From the NCBI GenBank assembly GCA_020912385.1, contig CP087210.1:2790001-2854000 (forward strand): DNA of 64,000 nucleotides, written 5' to 3'. The first letter of the stretch is position 1. Every line of letters begins with the position of its first letter. The notes beneath the pieces were generated by a model. It was not told the DNA's origin. It searched no databases and was given only the letters and a program-made list of their open reading frames with translations. Source of the DNA: Neofusicoccum parvum (lineage: Eukaryota; Ascomycota; Dothideomycetes; Botryosphaeriales; Botryosphaeriaceae). This document shows positions 21,189 to 32,413 of this stretch, one piece after another. The position numbers and the translations under genes were made by a program.

Positions 21189-22317
21189 TCACATCCCCTC
21201 CACATTCCGAGGCTTGTACTCTTCCTCCAAGTACCTCATCTCCTCATCAGTTAGCTTAACCTTCAATACACCAACAATCTCCTCAATCCTCTTAACAGTG
21301 CTCAAACCCACGATCGGACAGCATCCTTTCTGCAACACCCACGCCGTTGCAACCGACGCCATACTCACGCCCTTCTTACCCGCCAGCTCCTCCACCCTCC
21401 CCACAATCTCCATATTCGCCGTCTCATTCCACGCCTTCCCCTTCTTATCCGCCTGGCCCCTCAAACTCTGCTCCCCCTTCCCCGCCGGCTTCGCCAACAA
21501 CCCCCTCGCCAAAGGACTCCACGGAATAACCGCCACGCCCGTAGCCTCGCAGAAGGGGATCATCTCCCTCTCCTCCTCCCTATACAGCAAGTTATAGAAC
21601 GGCTGCATGCTCACAAACTTCGTCCAGCCCCTCAGCTCCGCGACGTGCTGCAGACGAGCAAACTCCCAAGCCCACATGGAGCTGGCGCCGATGTAGCGGG
21701 CCTTGCCGGCGGCGACGACGTCGTGCAGGGCGCGCATGACCTCCTCGGGCGGCGTCTCGCGGTCCAGCCGGTGGATCTGCAGCACGTCGACGTAGTCAGT
21801 GCCCAGGCGCGCCAGCGTCGCGTCCACCGCCGCGAACACGTGCTTGCGCGACAGCCCCATCTGGTTCACCAGCGCCCCGTCGTTGACGCTGGCTGGCCGC
21901 GAGTCGTCGTCCATGACCGGGTTGTAGATCTTGCTGAGGATCACGACGCGGCTGCGCGGGATGTTGTATTTTTTCAGCGCTTTGCCGATGATCTCCTCGG
22001 ACTTGCCGTTCGAGTACGTGTCGGCCGTGTCCTGCGGGGTGGGTTAGCGCGGAGGGGCGCGGGGAGTGGAGGGGTGGGGTGGTTACCCAGGTGTTGATGC
22101 CGCAGTCGTAGGCTTTTTTGAGCAGCTTGAGGCCTTCTTCCTCGTCGAGGGTCCAGGGTGAGCCTTCCCACTTGCTGCTGCCGAAGGTCATGCATCCGAG
22201 GATGACTTTCGAGACCTTCAGGCCGCTGTTTCCTAATCTGTTCGAGGTGTTGTTGGCAGCTGAGACGCAGCAGGATCTCTTCACGTGACTTACCTGACGT
22301 ACTCCATTGTGCTGGTT
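21189..22317 (-). CDS. Aldo-keto reductase, 335 aa, three exons
   Basis: Exon 1 is only 14 nt (22304-22317, MEYV and two bases). Exon 2 is 22087-22237 and exon 3 is 21189-22031. Joined they give 336 codons with TGA. The mature start reads MEYVRLGNSGLKVSKV, as in the family. It is a cytosolic NADPH-dependent (beta/alpha)8-barrel reductase. The catalytic tetrad is visible as DTADTYSNG (Asp and Tyr), ILSKIYN (Lys) and LQIHRLD (His). NADPH contacts are in IPWSPLARGLLAKP and the C-terminal helix following VGLSTVKRIEEIV. It resembles the fungal versiconal-hemiacetal-acetate reductase/norB-like branch used for aldehydes and ketones. A Zn2Cys6 regulator lies 336 bp upstream on the same strand and might control it. 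Confidence 0.93.
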
Positions 22318-22652
22318 TCGAATTGCGGTGTCAATGCTGCCAAGTCTGGATGCTCCGAATATAATATATCGTCCGTGCAGGGGTGCACAGAAACGTCGGG
22401 TGTGCCCCGCGTCGGTCGGATCCTGCCCCGCATCGCCCCAGATCCCCGGTCGGACTTCTCACCGGTGGCTGTATTGGACATGGCATGCATCATCAACCAG
22501 GGTTTCTAAAATCTGTGGGCCAGTTGGTGTTTCGAGACGACCAAGTATCATGTACATCTTCTCTCGATGCGGCGTGATTCAACCTCGCAAGCCATGTTCT
22601 CCCACCGAGCTGTCTATTTTCCGCTCTGCAGGTACTCTCTCCCAAGCGCTCA

Positions 22653-24758
22653 CTACAGCAGCGACAGCCCGTCATAATTAAAATCCACGTCAAAATTAAA
22701 AAACGGCGAACTCCCCATCCCCACATTCGCCCCCAACAACCCCGTCGAGAACTGCCTCCCCAACCCCAGCGCCTCGCCCTGCACCACCGCATCCCCACCC
22801 CCCATCCCCCCACCCCCCAGCACCGCCGCGCCGTCCACCGCCCCGCCCGCCGCCGCCTCCCCCGCGCCGAGCAGGCTCCCCGCCAGCCGCTCCAGCCCGT
22901 CCGCCATCAGGTGCACGAGATGCCACCTGCCGACGGGCGACGCGCGGAAGCACTCGACCAGGGCGGCCGCCAGGCGGGCGACGAGGTCGCGCTGGACGAG
23001 CGCGGGGCCGCTGGCTGCGGTGGTGGTGGTCAGCTTGAGCAGGAAGACGCAGGCGAAGCACGTCATCGACAGCAGGTACGCGGGCATGCCGTTCAGGCCG
23101 CCCCGCAGGTCGGCGTCCGTCGGCAGCAGCTCGATGATGCTGGTGGCGGCGGCGACGGCGGCGGCGGCGCTGTCGTGCAGGCCGGGTGGGAGCGTGGGCG
23201 GGGCGGCGGCTTCGAGACCGCGGAAGACGTGGGAGTGGAGGTAGAGCTTGGCGAAGTGGAAGTGGATGAGGACGCCTTTGGCGGGGAAGTCGCCGATTGA
23301 TGCGTTGCCTGGGGGCGTGTGAGGAAGGTGTGGGAGGGGGGCGGGGCGGGGCGGGGACACGTACGTTGGAGGGCGGGCGACCAGCGCCCTAGCCAGTGGT
23401 CGAGCTGTCGGCTGAAGGCGGAGATTTGGGTGGAGTAGACGGATGGGATGGGCTCGCTGCTGTCTGGGCCGAAGAGGTCGTAGATGCTGCGGACGATGAT
23501 GAGGAGGGTCACTTGGCTCATCATGCGCTTGTCGTCTTCGGTCGTGTTGGGGGCGTTGAGGAACTCGTCGGCACGCTGCACGGCGACGTCGTCTCGGACC
23601 ATGGGCGCGCGCCCGTAGAGGATGGAGAGGTGGGAGTCGGAGATGTAGGAGATGTACCAGAGCCGCAGCAGATCCACGGCCTCTTCGTTGTTCGCGTTGT
23701 TGATCTGCTTGAAGCTGGCGCTGAGGTTGACTTCGGTGGCTCGTCGCACGGCTATTCCGGACAGCATCCAGGACATGTCGCTCAGCCAGTATGCGCCTAT
23801 GGCAAGTGCACGGAGATAGTCGCGGTCGACGCGGCCGTCAAACATCGAGTGCGTCACGAGACGGCGGAACTCCTTTTTACAGACGCTGTAGAGATGATTG
23901 CTGGAAGGGTCGTGCAGAGAGGAGACAGTGTAGATACACGCGGCCAGGGTAGGGCTACCGCGACGTAGACATTCGAGTGTGCTGTACCTTCCTCCAACCC
24001 GGTAAATGAAATGATCCAGCCGGTCGTAGTAGAGACGGAACAGCCTCTCCGCATCGTCGATAGACAGCTGGCCATTTGAGATGAAGTCGTTGATGGGCTC
24101 TTCCGAGGGAGACGTGGTAGGAAGAGTCTCAATATCAGAACGCAGTGCACGGAGCTTGGTAAGGTAGTAGACAGACTGGATGGGAACATGAGCTAGCCCC
24201 TCATCTTGCGGCGAGAGCTTGGGTGAGTTATCGCAGGAAGGCCCGACGTCCTCCGGATGGTCAGGAATTTGTGGTTCGGGGAGAGAATTCGACAGGCTTC
24301 TTAAAGCGGGCAGTGCTGTGATTATCCCCTTTTCGGACAGCTGCTGAAGGGAAGAGTGAATGGCTTCCAGATCGTGCACGATTGCTTCCTTGAATCTGGT
24401 ATTGTAAGCCTTGGAATCCAAAAAGACCAATTTAGCCTACTGTGATTGCTCATCAAGCAGCGTCTGCAGGCTTCGGTTCAGCACGCAGGACAAATTCCTA
24501 TCTGCGCATCGGCGGCATGGAGGCCCATTCTCCATGTCACATCGTATCTGGCATACTGAATCAGCAAAAGCTCACGTGAGATGTGCAGACGTTGGCTGGA
24601 ACCTTTTGCTTTCGACATGCCGCACAAGCCTTGATCTTCCGGGAGATCTCAGGGCGGGCGGCTTGGACGGGTGGGCCAGGCTGTCGGTCCTGCGCTATTG
24701 TTTGGTGTGCGGACCTTCGTCCGTTGGCAGTGCCCGAATCCGACGGACTGGTCGACAC
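22653..24758 (-). CDS. Zn2Cys6 fungal transcription factor
   Basis: The N-terminal binuclear zinc cluster is built across an intron: ACAACRKQK, then IRCDMENGPPCRRCADRN, then LSC, spacing C-x2-C-x6-C-x7-C-x2-C-x6-C. The acceptor before IRCDM is GCCAG. A second 45-nt intron (branch GCTTAC, acceptor ACCAG) removes an in-frame TAG and joins LLDEQSQ to FKEAIVHDLEAIHSSL. A third, GC-rich intron joins LGRWSPALQR to NASIGDFPAKG. The middle region is a fungal-specific TF domain (LYYDRLDHFIYRVGGRY; VNLSASFKQINNAN; LRLWYISYISDSHLSILYGR). The C-terminus is Gly/Ala-rich, then acidic-aromatic (FFNFDVDFNYDG), a likely activation segment. It is a nuclear DNA-binding regulator whose targets are unknown; the adjacent aldo-keto reductase is a candidate. 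Confidence 0.9.
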
Positions 24759-25286
24759 TGCCGCCTGTCGGGGGATAAGCCGGTTGACAGCTGCAGAGGC
24801 TGATTGGTTGCTGGATACTTACGGCAGGTCCGTCGACAGCGGTGGACCCGTCCATCTGGGACCAGGTGCGCTTTGGCATGATGGTACGCAAGTCCGGGGT
24901 TGTTGAAGCGATGTTCTCGGAGAGAATGACGAGCAGGAAGAAGGGGGGCTGGCGACGCTAGGGCCTCAGGAACGGTGTAGTGGTTCGGGAATGGCATGCC
25001 GCGAAACGCGGGGCAAACGTGGGGTGGCGCGGGGTCGGCTCCAGCCAATGGTCCTGCCATCTGCCCGTCTCGGCCATTCTTACGACCGAGCTGTTTCCAT
25101 CTGCATTCACAATTATCTCTGGAAATGCATTTGCAGGTATTATGGCAGCGTTCTCAAGGACATGTCTACGATGAATGCTGGTTTGGAAATCTTGCAACAG
25201 TGGGATCTACCAGCACGCAATCCCTTTCTGCGCACGAGCCTTCATTACAAAATCTACATCTCCTGGTTTTCTCTCTGCTCTAAACT
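24759..25286. other. Intergenic, Zn2Cys6 regulator promoter
   Basis: 528 bp upstream of the regulator and downstream of the hydroxy-acid dehydrogenase. Open frames on both strands are shadows without signatures. No element is recognised. Confidence 0.55.
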
Positions 25287-26896
25287 CTAAAGCAATGCCC
25301 TGATTCTCTTTCGAAGGAACGGATGCGTTGCCGGACGAACAAGATGGTCTATGTCGGCCGTGTTTAAGAGGTCCGGCTCCGCTTCATTCAGGCTTAATAT
25401 TCCGAGCAGCCTCATAGTAGTCTCAAGCTCGTCTTTCAAGACTGATATTTGTCAGTACAAAGAATATTTTGGAAGGCGCGCAGCACTTACTCTGAATCAA
25501 ATGAGCTGCTCCTTCTTCTCCATATGCCAAGGAGTACAGGAACGGCCGCCCAATCCCTACTGCGGTGGCACCCAATGCAATGGCTTTGAGGATATCCGTG
25601 CCTCGCTCAAAGCCGCCATCCAGATAGACCTCCATCCTCTCAAAAACTTCCGGACAATGTCGGTGCAGCTCCATCAAGATCAATATCGATGCTTGGGCAC
25701 TACCATCTGTCAGCATTTAGTTCGTGCACGCGCCGTCCTCATGAGACTTACGTGTCCAAACTTCTTCCCCCATGGTTTGAGAGCATTATTCCCTTGATGC
25801 CGTACTTTAGAGCCATTCTTGCGTCGTCTGCCGTCTGAACGCCTTTCAGCACCACCGGCAAGCCCGAAACCTCCTGGATCCAGGCGATGTCATTCCAATT
25901 CAGCGATTTGTCGATGTAAGCTCCCATCAACCGCCCCATGCCACCGCCCTTCTTGTCATTTCCAGCGACCGCCCCGCTGATGGCTGCAGAAACATTTTCG
26001 GCGGCGATGCGCTCATCTGCCTCGCGCTTGCCCGGCACCGGCGCATCCACCGTGACGAATATGCCCTTGATGCCCAGCGACTTCGCCTTCCGCAGGAGCT
26101 TGGCCGTTTCGTCGCGGTTCGTGTTGACGTAGAGCTGCAGGAAGAACGGCTGGCCGGGAACGCCGGCTTCGACGATGCTGGCGAGCGGAAACGACGCGTT
26201 GTTGGAGACGCATTGGACGATGCCCTCCGACCCCGCTGCCCGCGCCAACGCCAGCTCGCCGTCCGGGTGCGCCAGTCTCGCCATCGCCGCCGGGCTGATG
26301 AAGAAGGGCGCTGAAGCGGAGTGCCCCAACATGGTCGTGCTTGTGTCCACGTCGGAGACGTCCCTCAGGATCCGTGGGCGGAGCATGATTCGCCGCAGCA
26401 GGCTCTTGTTCCACCCGTGGGATACTAGGTCTGTGGCTGCAGACGAGTAGAAGGCCCATGTTTTGGCCGTGAAGTGTTCCGACGCAATTCTTGCAAAGTC
26501 TTCGGCGCAGATGGCTTTGTGCAGTTCCGGTTTGCCGTGTTCTGGCTTCCCTTGCTTGGGAACCGATTCATCGGCTGGTGTCGCTGGAGGGGGAGTGTCG
26601 CTGCTGGCTTTGATGGTGCCTTTGAATGTTTCGGGAGGAAGCGTTTCTTCTATTATTCCTGGGGCGTGGATTTCATCGTATGCCTTTGTCGCGTCTGCAC
26701 CGGCGTATCTCAGGATGACTGGAAGATGCTGTTAGAGACGCCAGGATGGTTTGAGGAGCTGCTTACTTCCAGAACCACCCGGATGTTTCTCCAAGAAGTC
26801 GGTCACATCCCAGATCTTGGAATTAACAACGATCCAGCAGTCATCCTTGGAGTTGTGGCTCCGAATGTCAGCCAAGCTCAAGGACGTGTCCGCCAT
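25287..26896 (-). CDS. Cytochrome b2-like FMN 2-hydroxy-acid dehydrogenase
   Basis: It oxidises L-lactate or a related 2-hydroxy acid to the 2-oxo acid. An N-terminal cytochrome b5 domain (MADTSLSLADIRSHNSKDDC; heme motif DFLEKHPGG) is joined by an intron (about 26721-26769) to VILRYAGADATKAYDEIHAPG. A Pro/Lys hinge follows, then the FMN barrel. Barrel landmarks are APFFISPAAMARLAHPDGE, FFLQLYVNTNRDET, GIFVTVDAPVPGKREADERI, VVLKGVQTADDA, the catalytic-His motif SNHGGRSLD, and phosphate-binding VYLDGGFERGTDILKA plus GATAVGIGRPFLYSL. All FMN residues expected by eye are kept. The stop is TAG 25287-25289. The protein starts directly at the b5 domain, with no mitochondrial presequence of the yeast CYB2 kind, so a cytosolic or other location is likely. 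A minus-strand MFS gene lies 572 bp upstream. Confidence 0.93.
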
Positions 26897-27468
26897 GGCT
26901 GATTGACCAATCGCAGCAAGCCAATTTCGAGCGCAAAGGAGGTAAAAGGCTGCGCGTGCCAGCCAGCGATCTTAAAAATGGCCTTGTCTCCCGGGTATAT
27001 CTCGCATGAGGTGTAGTTTGCCCCAGAACGGGAGCGGGGAAGCCGACGCGGGGGCGCCACCCGACAAACTTATCTCCGCGCTGTGCCCGGTGAGAAGTCC
27101 GATGTCCCCAACACCGTAGTGTGCCGACCAATAGATCGCTAGCTTCGGGTCATCTTATTGCGACGGTGCTTAGTGGATGTTGCTGTAGTTCCGCCTTCCG
27201 CCTCCCGCTTCCCACGCGGAATGTTTCGATCATATGTGGACGCGCTAATAAGGTGATTCCAGAGATGATTCGCACCTGCCCACACATTGGTAGGTCAGGC
27301 ATTCATCGGAATTGGGTCGGAACTCTTTCACTGCACACTTGTATCCAGAAGAACGCTCCAACCGCCTGAAAAGGTATGTACTTGCAGCGATACCTTCTGA
27401 GCCGGCCTCACACACAACCACCCAACTGCACCCGCCCTTCAACTCCGCGCTCCCACCACATCCCCCGC
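26897..27468. other. Intergenic region upstream of the hydroxy-acid dehydrogenase
   Basis: 572 bp. It has a CCAAT-type box and its inverse close to the dehydrogenase start (around 26900-26915). No gene is recognised. Confidence 0.55.
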
Positions 27469-29305
27469 CTAATGCACATACCTAAACGCCACCACCGCCT
27501 CCCCACCCCGCCCCACCCTACTCCCACTAATCCCCCTATGCCTCACCTCGCCGCCCATCTCCTCCCTCTCAAACCGCTCATTCTCCCTCCTCAAGTACCA
27601 CTTGATGCCCAGCGCCGCCGCAGCCGTGACGACGCACGCGCCGCTCATGACGGCGCCGCCGGCGTAGTAGCGCGGCTTCTGGGCGTCGGGGAACATATAG
27701 CTGGTGTAGAAGTGCGCCACGCCGGCGCCCATGAAGTTGACGACGGCCAGCGCGGCGCCGCGCTTGGCGCGCGGCCGCGGCAGCGACGCCGACAGCCACG
27801 ACACGCACAGGTTGTACGGCGCGTACGACCCCGCCGTCATCAGGAACATCGAGAAGTACCGGCCGCCCGTGGTCGGGACGAACATGGCCTGCCGGAGGCG
27901 GTTAGTGAGGGGGCGGGAGGGGGGGCGGTGGGCTTACGAGGAGGTTGCCGAGTAGTGCGAAGATCATGGGGATGGCGATGTGCCAGCCGCGCTCGTGCTT
28001 GTGGGAGGCGTGGAAGGAGACGCAGAGGGAGACGATGAAGGCGAAGAAGTAGGGGGGCGCGGTGAGGAGGAGTGTGACGGTGTCGCCGTAGCCGAGGGTG
28101 CCGACGATGGAGGGGAAGAAGTTGTTGAAGGACTGCGCGGTGATGAGCGCCATCTGCTGGATAGTGAACCTGGGAAATTTTAGTAACAATAGCGCTCTGA
28201 TGAGGATGGATAGCGTACATGTATAGTTTCGGGTCGATGAGGGCTTGCTTGAGGCCCCACAGCACACTCTCGGGATCTTCGTCGGGGATGCCTGCATTTT
28301 CCTTGCGTATGCGGTATTCGGCGAGCGCTTGATGGTCGGAGGAGAGCCAATAGTGTTTACTTTGAAGAGGGTAGTCGGGGAGGAGAGGCATTATAAGAAG
28401 TGCGATTACGACCGTCATGGACCCTTCGATGATGAAGAGCCATTCCCAGGCCGGCCTGCCCGCTTTTCCTTCCATCCGTGATGTGACTGAAAGATGTTAG
28501 TTTGAATTCCGTATATCTGGCCAGAGTCTTTACTTACTTCCCGCGGCAATGAGACCAGAGAAAGCCGTCGCCAGCATGTTTCCTCCGTACAGAATGGCCA
28601 CTCGGACTGGAAGCTCAGTTCGCTTATACCAGCAGGACATTAACACGAATACACCGGGCAAGAAAGGTGCTGGGCGTCCATTAGTGAGTGTTTGAGCGTC
28701 ACCCTTGGAGGGAGTTTGCGTACCTTCCACCAGCCCAAGAATAGTTCTGGTAACTGCGAGAGTTGCAAAGTCTTTCGTAAAGCCTTGGCACATCGAAACA
28801 ATCCCCCATGCCGAAGTAATGCAGCATATGTATATTGAAGGCCTGACCTTTCCGATAATCAGGTTCGACGGCACCTGAGTAATCACATCTGTGGTGGTGT
28901 GAGACCAAATAAGCTTGTTTGAATGGGGCAGAGCTCACATCCGACATAGAATAAGAGCAAACATGTGTTGTATTGGTTGTTGGTCAAATTGAGAGTCTCT
29001 GTTATTCCAACGAGCTTTGCGCTAGCTATGTTGTTCCGGTCTCTAGTGGCTCATTAGTCGAACTGTGCTGTACACCCGGATTGGTGAACCTACATGATGT
29101 TGAGTAGGAAGAGCAAGACAATAACTGGCATCAACGTGCAGTCTAGCCGCCGTACAAGGCTTCCTTCGAGCCTGGACAGTTCATCCTGTTCCAAATGTGC
29201 GAGAGAGTCTGGCAGCGGCAGTGCATCTGGTGGCGGAGCTGCGAGTTCGACTTTCTCGATGGCCTCGATTGAGGATTTCGCGCGGTCCATCTCGTCCCTC
29301 GCCAT
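27469..29305 (-). CDS. MFS carrier, anion:cation symporter family
   Basis: About six exons coding a 12-TM carrier of the same broad ACS group as the one at 13661. The start MARDEMDRAKSSIEAIEKVE (29305) is preferred to the longer frame starting at 29356. The first helix follows RRLDCTLMPVIVLLFLLNIM and, after splicing, RNNIASAKLVGITETLNLT. Further landmarks are QVPSNLIIGKVRPSIYICC, VTRTILGLVEAPFLPGVF, WYKRTELPVRVAILYGGNM and WLFIIEGSMTVVIALL. The last exons read FVPTTGGRYFSMFLMTAGSY and AKRGAALAVVNFMGAGVAHF, and the end is a basic, Gly-rich tail to TAA at 27469-27471. It sits head-to-tail between the 2-hydroxy-acid dehydrogenase and a NADPH oxidase. Transport of a carboxylate is plausible but not shown. 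Confidence 0.9.
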
Positions 29306-29650
29306 GGTGTATTGGTGCGGAAAGTCGGTTCCAACAACGAGCAGCACCGGATGCAAGGTGCGGAGAGAATCGTTTATCCGGCGTGTTGTTTATGCGACAG
29401 CGGGAGGAAACCCCGGAGAGAAGTGCGGAGGATGGTGGATCGACGCTCGCCTGACGGTGCGGGGAAGCCCTTCCCCATGCTTTTCCGGCGGTGAACCCCA
29501 CGGGGTGAAGAGGCTCTGAGGTGGCCAGGGTATCTTCTCCATTCGGTAATAGCAGCGCTTTTCGGCCCCCGACACAGGAACGTGGGATGTATCGTCGCAG
29601 GGCACGGGACTGACACTTGAAATTCTCCATACAGGTCTGTCCAAAACTGT
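29306..29650. other. Short intergenic region
   Basis: 345 bp between the NADPH oxidase stop and the MFS start. Overlapping short frames only; nothing recognised. Confidence 0.5.
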
Positions 29651-31702
29651 CTACCCAAACACCTCCATCATGAAGAAATACTCAATCTTACTCCCATCCT
29701 GCCTCCCCCGCGCCGTCAGCATCCGACACCGATCCGCCAGAATCTCCCCGATCACGGGAGCCCCGCAGAAGAAGACGCCGACCTTCAACCTCTCGCCATC
29801 GCCCTCCTTCCCCTCCTTCACCAAGCTGCCCTGATACCTCCGCATGTCCTCGTAGTGCTCGTCCAGGATGGCCACGAAGTCCGGGCGCCCGAAGTGCGTC
29901 GGGTTGATCAGGCCGGTGAGCGGGCTCTCCGGATGCGCCTCGGTGCGGTGCTTCTCGAGCAGCCAGCGGTACACGTGGACGGCGATGCCGGCGCGCTTCT
30001 GCGTCACGTGCGTGCGGATGCGGATGTCGAGGTGCGGTGCGGCTTCGTGCCGGCGGTGCCAGGCCTGGCTGCGCGAGATGGTGTTCAGCAGGTCCGAGAA
30101 CCAGAGCAGGTAGTTGCGGTCGCGCACCATCCAGTGGAAGTCGACGCGGCGGTAGTCGTCGGCGAAGGTTGAGGGGCTGTCGTGGGCGGTGGTCAAGGTG
30201 TCGCCGGAGTGGGAGGTTTCGAGCGAGGGCTTCTCTGCCTCGGAGGTGGGGTGCGTGTGGGCTTGGTCGTCGCGTGCCTGCAGGTCGGCCAGGATGCCGG
30301 AGAAGGGCGTGACGCCGATGCCGGCGCCGACGACGATGGTGTGGCTGAAGTCGTAGAAGCGCTGGGCAGGCGCGCCGAAGGGGCCGTTGACGCCGATGTC
30401 GATCTGGGCTGTTCCCGATTCGCGGGCGAGGTCGCGGAGCCGCCCTGTCCAGTTGCCATCGGTTTTGATGTGCACCTGCATCTCATTGCCGATGCATACC
30501 GAGACTGTGAATGGGTGCCACTGCCACATGCTGAGCTCGGGCACCTGGAGGAAGATGTACTGGCCGGCCTGATACTTCCAGATGCGCTCGCTGGGGATCT
30601 TGGCCTTGACTTCGACCGTTTCACCGTCCAGAACGGCCAGAGTTGCAGGAATGCGATGGAACCCAACAGCAACGCGTGTGACACGTTCTATGAAGATTAG
30701 GAGGGTAGGGAAGGCAAGCCAGTAACCAAACATGGGCCACTGGAGCAGTGCAGCGGTGCCGTGGGCCATGAGGAGGCCTATTATGGGGTACATGAGGAGA
30801 TGGGAAAGCTGGAAGACCTCGTAGTTCCATTTCCGGACCTGAGGCATGCTCAGAAGAGCAAGGGTCCAGAAGAGCCCCAGGGCTGTGATGCCGCTCCATC
30901 CTGGAAGAGACGCGGCGTAGACGCGGTATGGCCGGGGAACCGCGTCTGGTCCGAGCAAGACGGCGACGGCGTCTTGTCTTCCGGGCTTGCTTCCAAACAC
31001 AAAAGACCCTGTCAAGTGGCCAATGGCGTGGAGAGTGGCCAGTGCCAGGGCGACAATGGAGATCTTGATGTGGAATTCCTGAGAAAGGTCCCAGTTGATG
31101 AAGCGCGAGATGTGGTACGATTTCCGGAGGAAGGCCGAAAAATACCGGCTCATGCTCAAAATCAGGAAGAAAAATGTTGGATACAGCGCACCGGCGCACG
31201 TCTTTGCCAACACAACACCCCAGCCGAAGGCTGCTCGGTATTCTGCCACAGTGACGTATTTAACCAGTTGCCAGATCCCAAAAGCAAGCTGCATGGAGAC
31301 CACGAGCGCGATGAAGAGGATTTCCGGGCCATGAACGCTCCAGTAGGAACGGACTCTTCGCCAGATGGACATGCCGCGTTTGTAGTCCTTTTCATCTTGC
31401 TCTTCTTTCCTCACCTTTTCCAAGGAGGGGATCCGCCATTCCCGAACGCGCTCAGCAAACTCGGCACGGGGAATGCGGTCCTTGTCGGACCCAATGATGC
31501 TTCGTAGGAAGCCATGACGAGCTTCGTCTTCTTTGGCGCCATGATGGAGGTTGTGAGGCTGTGGATTGGGTGCGATTTCACCATGGACTTGGTCTAGCTT
31601 CCGCTCTACTTCGGAGTAGTCAATGGTGCCATCACCGTTGTGGTCAAGCTCATTCAGAAATTTGTCGATCTCATCGTTGGTGAGGAAGGCAACGTTTGCC
31701 AT
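29651..31702 (-). CDS. noxC: EF-hand NADPH oxidase, NoxC type, 683 aa, single exon
   Basis: A membrane flavocytochrome that moves electrons from NADPH through FAD and two hemes to O2, making superoxide. A canonical EF-hand lies at residues 20-31 (DHNGDGTIDYSE, ligands D20, N22, D24, T26, D28, E31), with a degenerate second one near 73-82. About 95 further residues precede the first membrane helix. Heme ligands H211/H225 and H301/H314 show the spacing (14 and 13) of gp91phox. FAD motif HPFTV is at 396-400 and NADPH loop GAGIGVTPF at 459-467, with FFCGAP near the C-terminus, which ends EVFG. The N-terminal Ca2+ module assigns it to the fungal NoxC class rather than NoxA/NoxB, so Ca2+ control rather than p67phox-type control is expected. 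A highly charged insert with HTHPTSEAEK follows the NADPH loop. The lack of introns is notable here. Confidence 0.92.
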   Translation of the reverse strand: MANVAFLTNDEIDKFLNELDHNGDGTIDYSEVERKLDQVHGEIAPNPQPHNLHHGAKEDEARHGFLRSIIGSDKDRIPRAEFAERVREWRIPSLEKVRKEEQDEKDYKRGMSIWRRVRSYWSVHGPEILFIALVVSMQLAFGIWQLVKYVTVAEYRAAFGWGVVLAKTCAGALYPTFFFLILSMSRYFSAFLRKSYHISRFINWDLSQEFHIKISIVALALATLHAIGHLTGSFVFGSKPGRQDAVAVLLGPDAVPRPYRVYAASLPGWSGITALGLFWTLALLSMPQVRKWNYEVFQLSHLLMYPIIGLLMAHGTAALLQWPMFGYWLAFPTLLIFIERVTRVAVGFHRIPATLAVLDGETVEVKAKIPSERIWKYQAGQYIFLQVPELSMWQWHPFTVSVCIGNEMQVHIKTDGNWTGRLRDLARESGTAQIDIGVNGPFGAPAQRFYDFSHTIVVGAGIGVTPFSGILADLQARDDQAHTHPTSEAEKPSLETSHSGDTLTTAHDSPSTFADDYRRVDFHWMVRDRNYLLWFSDLLNTISRSQAWHRRHEAAPHLDIRIRTHVTQKRAGIAVHVYRWLLEKHRTEAHPESPLTGLINPTHFGRPDFVAILDEHYEDMRRYQGSLVKEGKEGDGERLKVGVFFCGAPVIGEILADRCRMLTARGRQDGSKIEYFFMMEVFG

Positions 31703-32413
31703 GTCGCGGGGGTGGCCTGGCAGACGGAATGCCGCATTTGAAGGAGGAGGGAGACATCAGCGTAAATACTCGTAACGGCAGAGCTGGAAATGCGTAGGCC
31801 AAGATGTTGCCTGACGCCAAGGGTCTGGATCTCGGTGGCATAGCAGTGGCCGGATTAGCTGTAAGACGACAAGTGCTTGTCAGGAGCTACGATGACTGGG
31901 TAATCCACATCGGAAACGAACGCTAAGCCAACCACACTGCCGTCTTTACCGATTAGCAACAAGTGTCGCGCGGCTAGGCAAAGCCAAGCCCCAACGCATG
32001 TGAAGGAAGCTGTAATCAAGCCGAGAAGGACTGCACATCAAGGCCACGACAAGATGACAAAGTTGCCAATCGGCGTCCTCCGATACAAAAAGGCGTTGGG
32101 CAAACTGCAGTCAAGACTATTTTGGGAAAGCTCTTGATGTCCACGTAAGGTTGCAGTGCTGAGTCGGCACACCCGGCAACGACTTCGCTTGGCTCCTTGG
32201 GTGGTGACGTCAGTTTCTGGTGGCTTGAACTCTGCCGCTGCAGGACCCACGATCCTGACCGCTGCGTGAACCTTATTAAAAGGTGCCTGGATCATGCATC
32301 GCTGTCAATAACTTTGTCACAGGACGCTATCGAACTAAGAGCACTGTGCGTGTGTACTTACGCCAATTCGCCTCCCTTTTTGACATGTCTTTCAACCAGA
32401 TCTTTCGCCACAC
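31703..32413. other. Intergenic region, NoxC upstream
   Basis: 711 bp upstream of the NADPH oxidase and downstream of the ZZ protein. No gene is seen. Confidence 0.55.

Noticed and set aside
20797..21192. 131-codon minus frame as a gene
   Set aside because: No recognisable family, overlaps the aldo-keto reductase stop, and lacks a supporting promoter or splice context.
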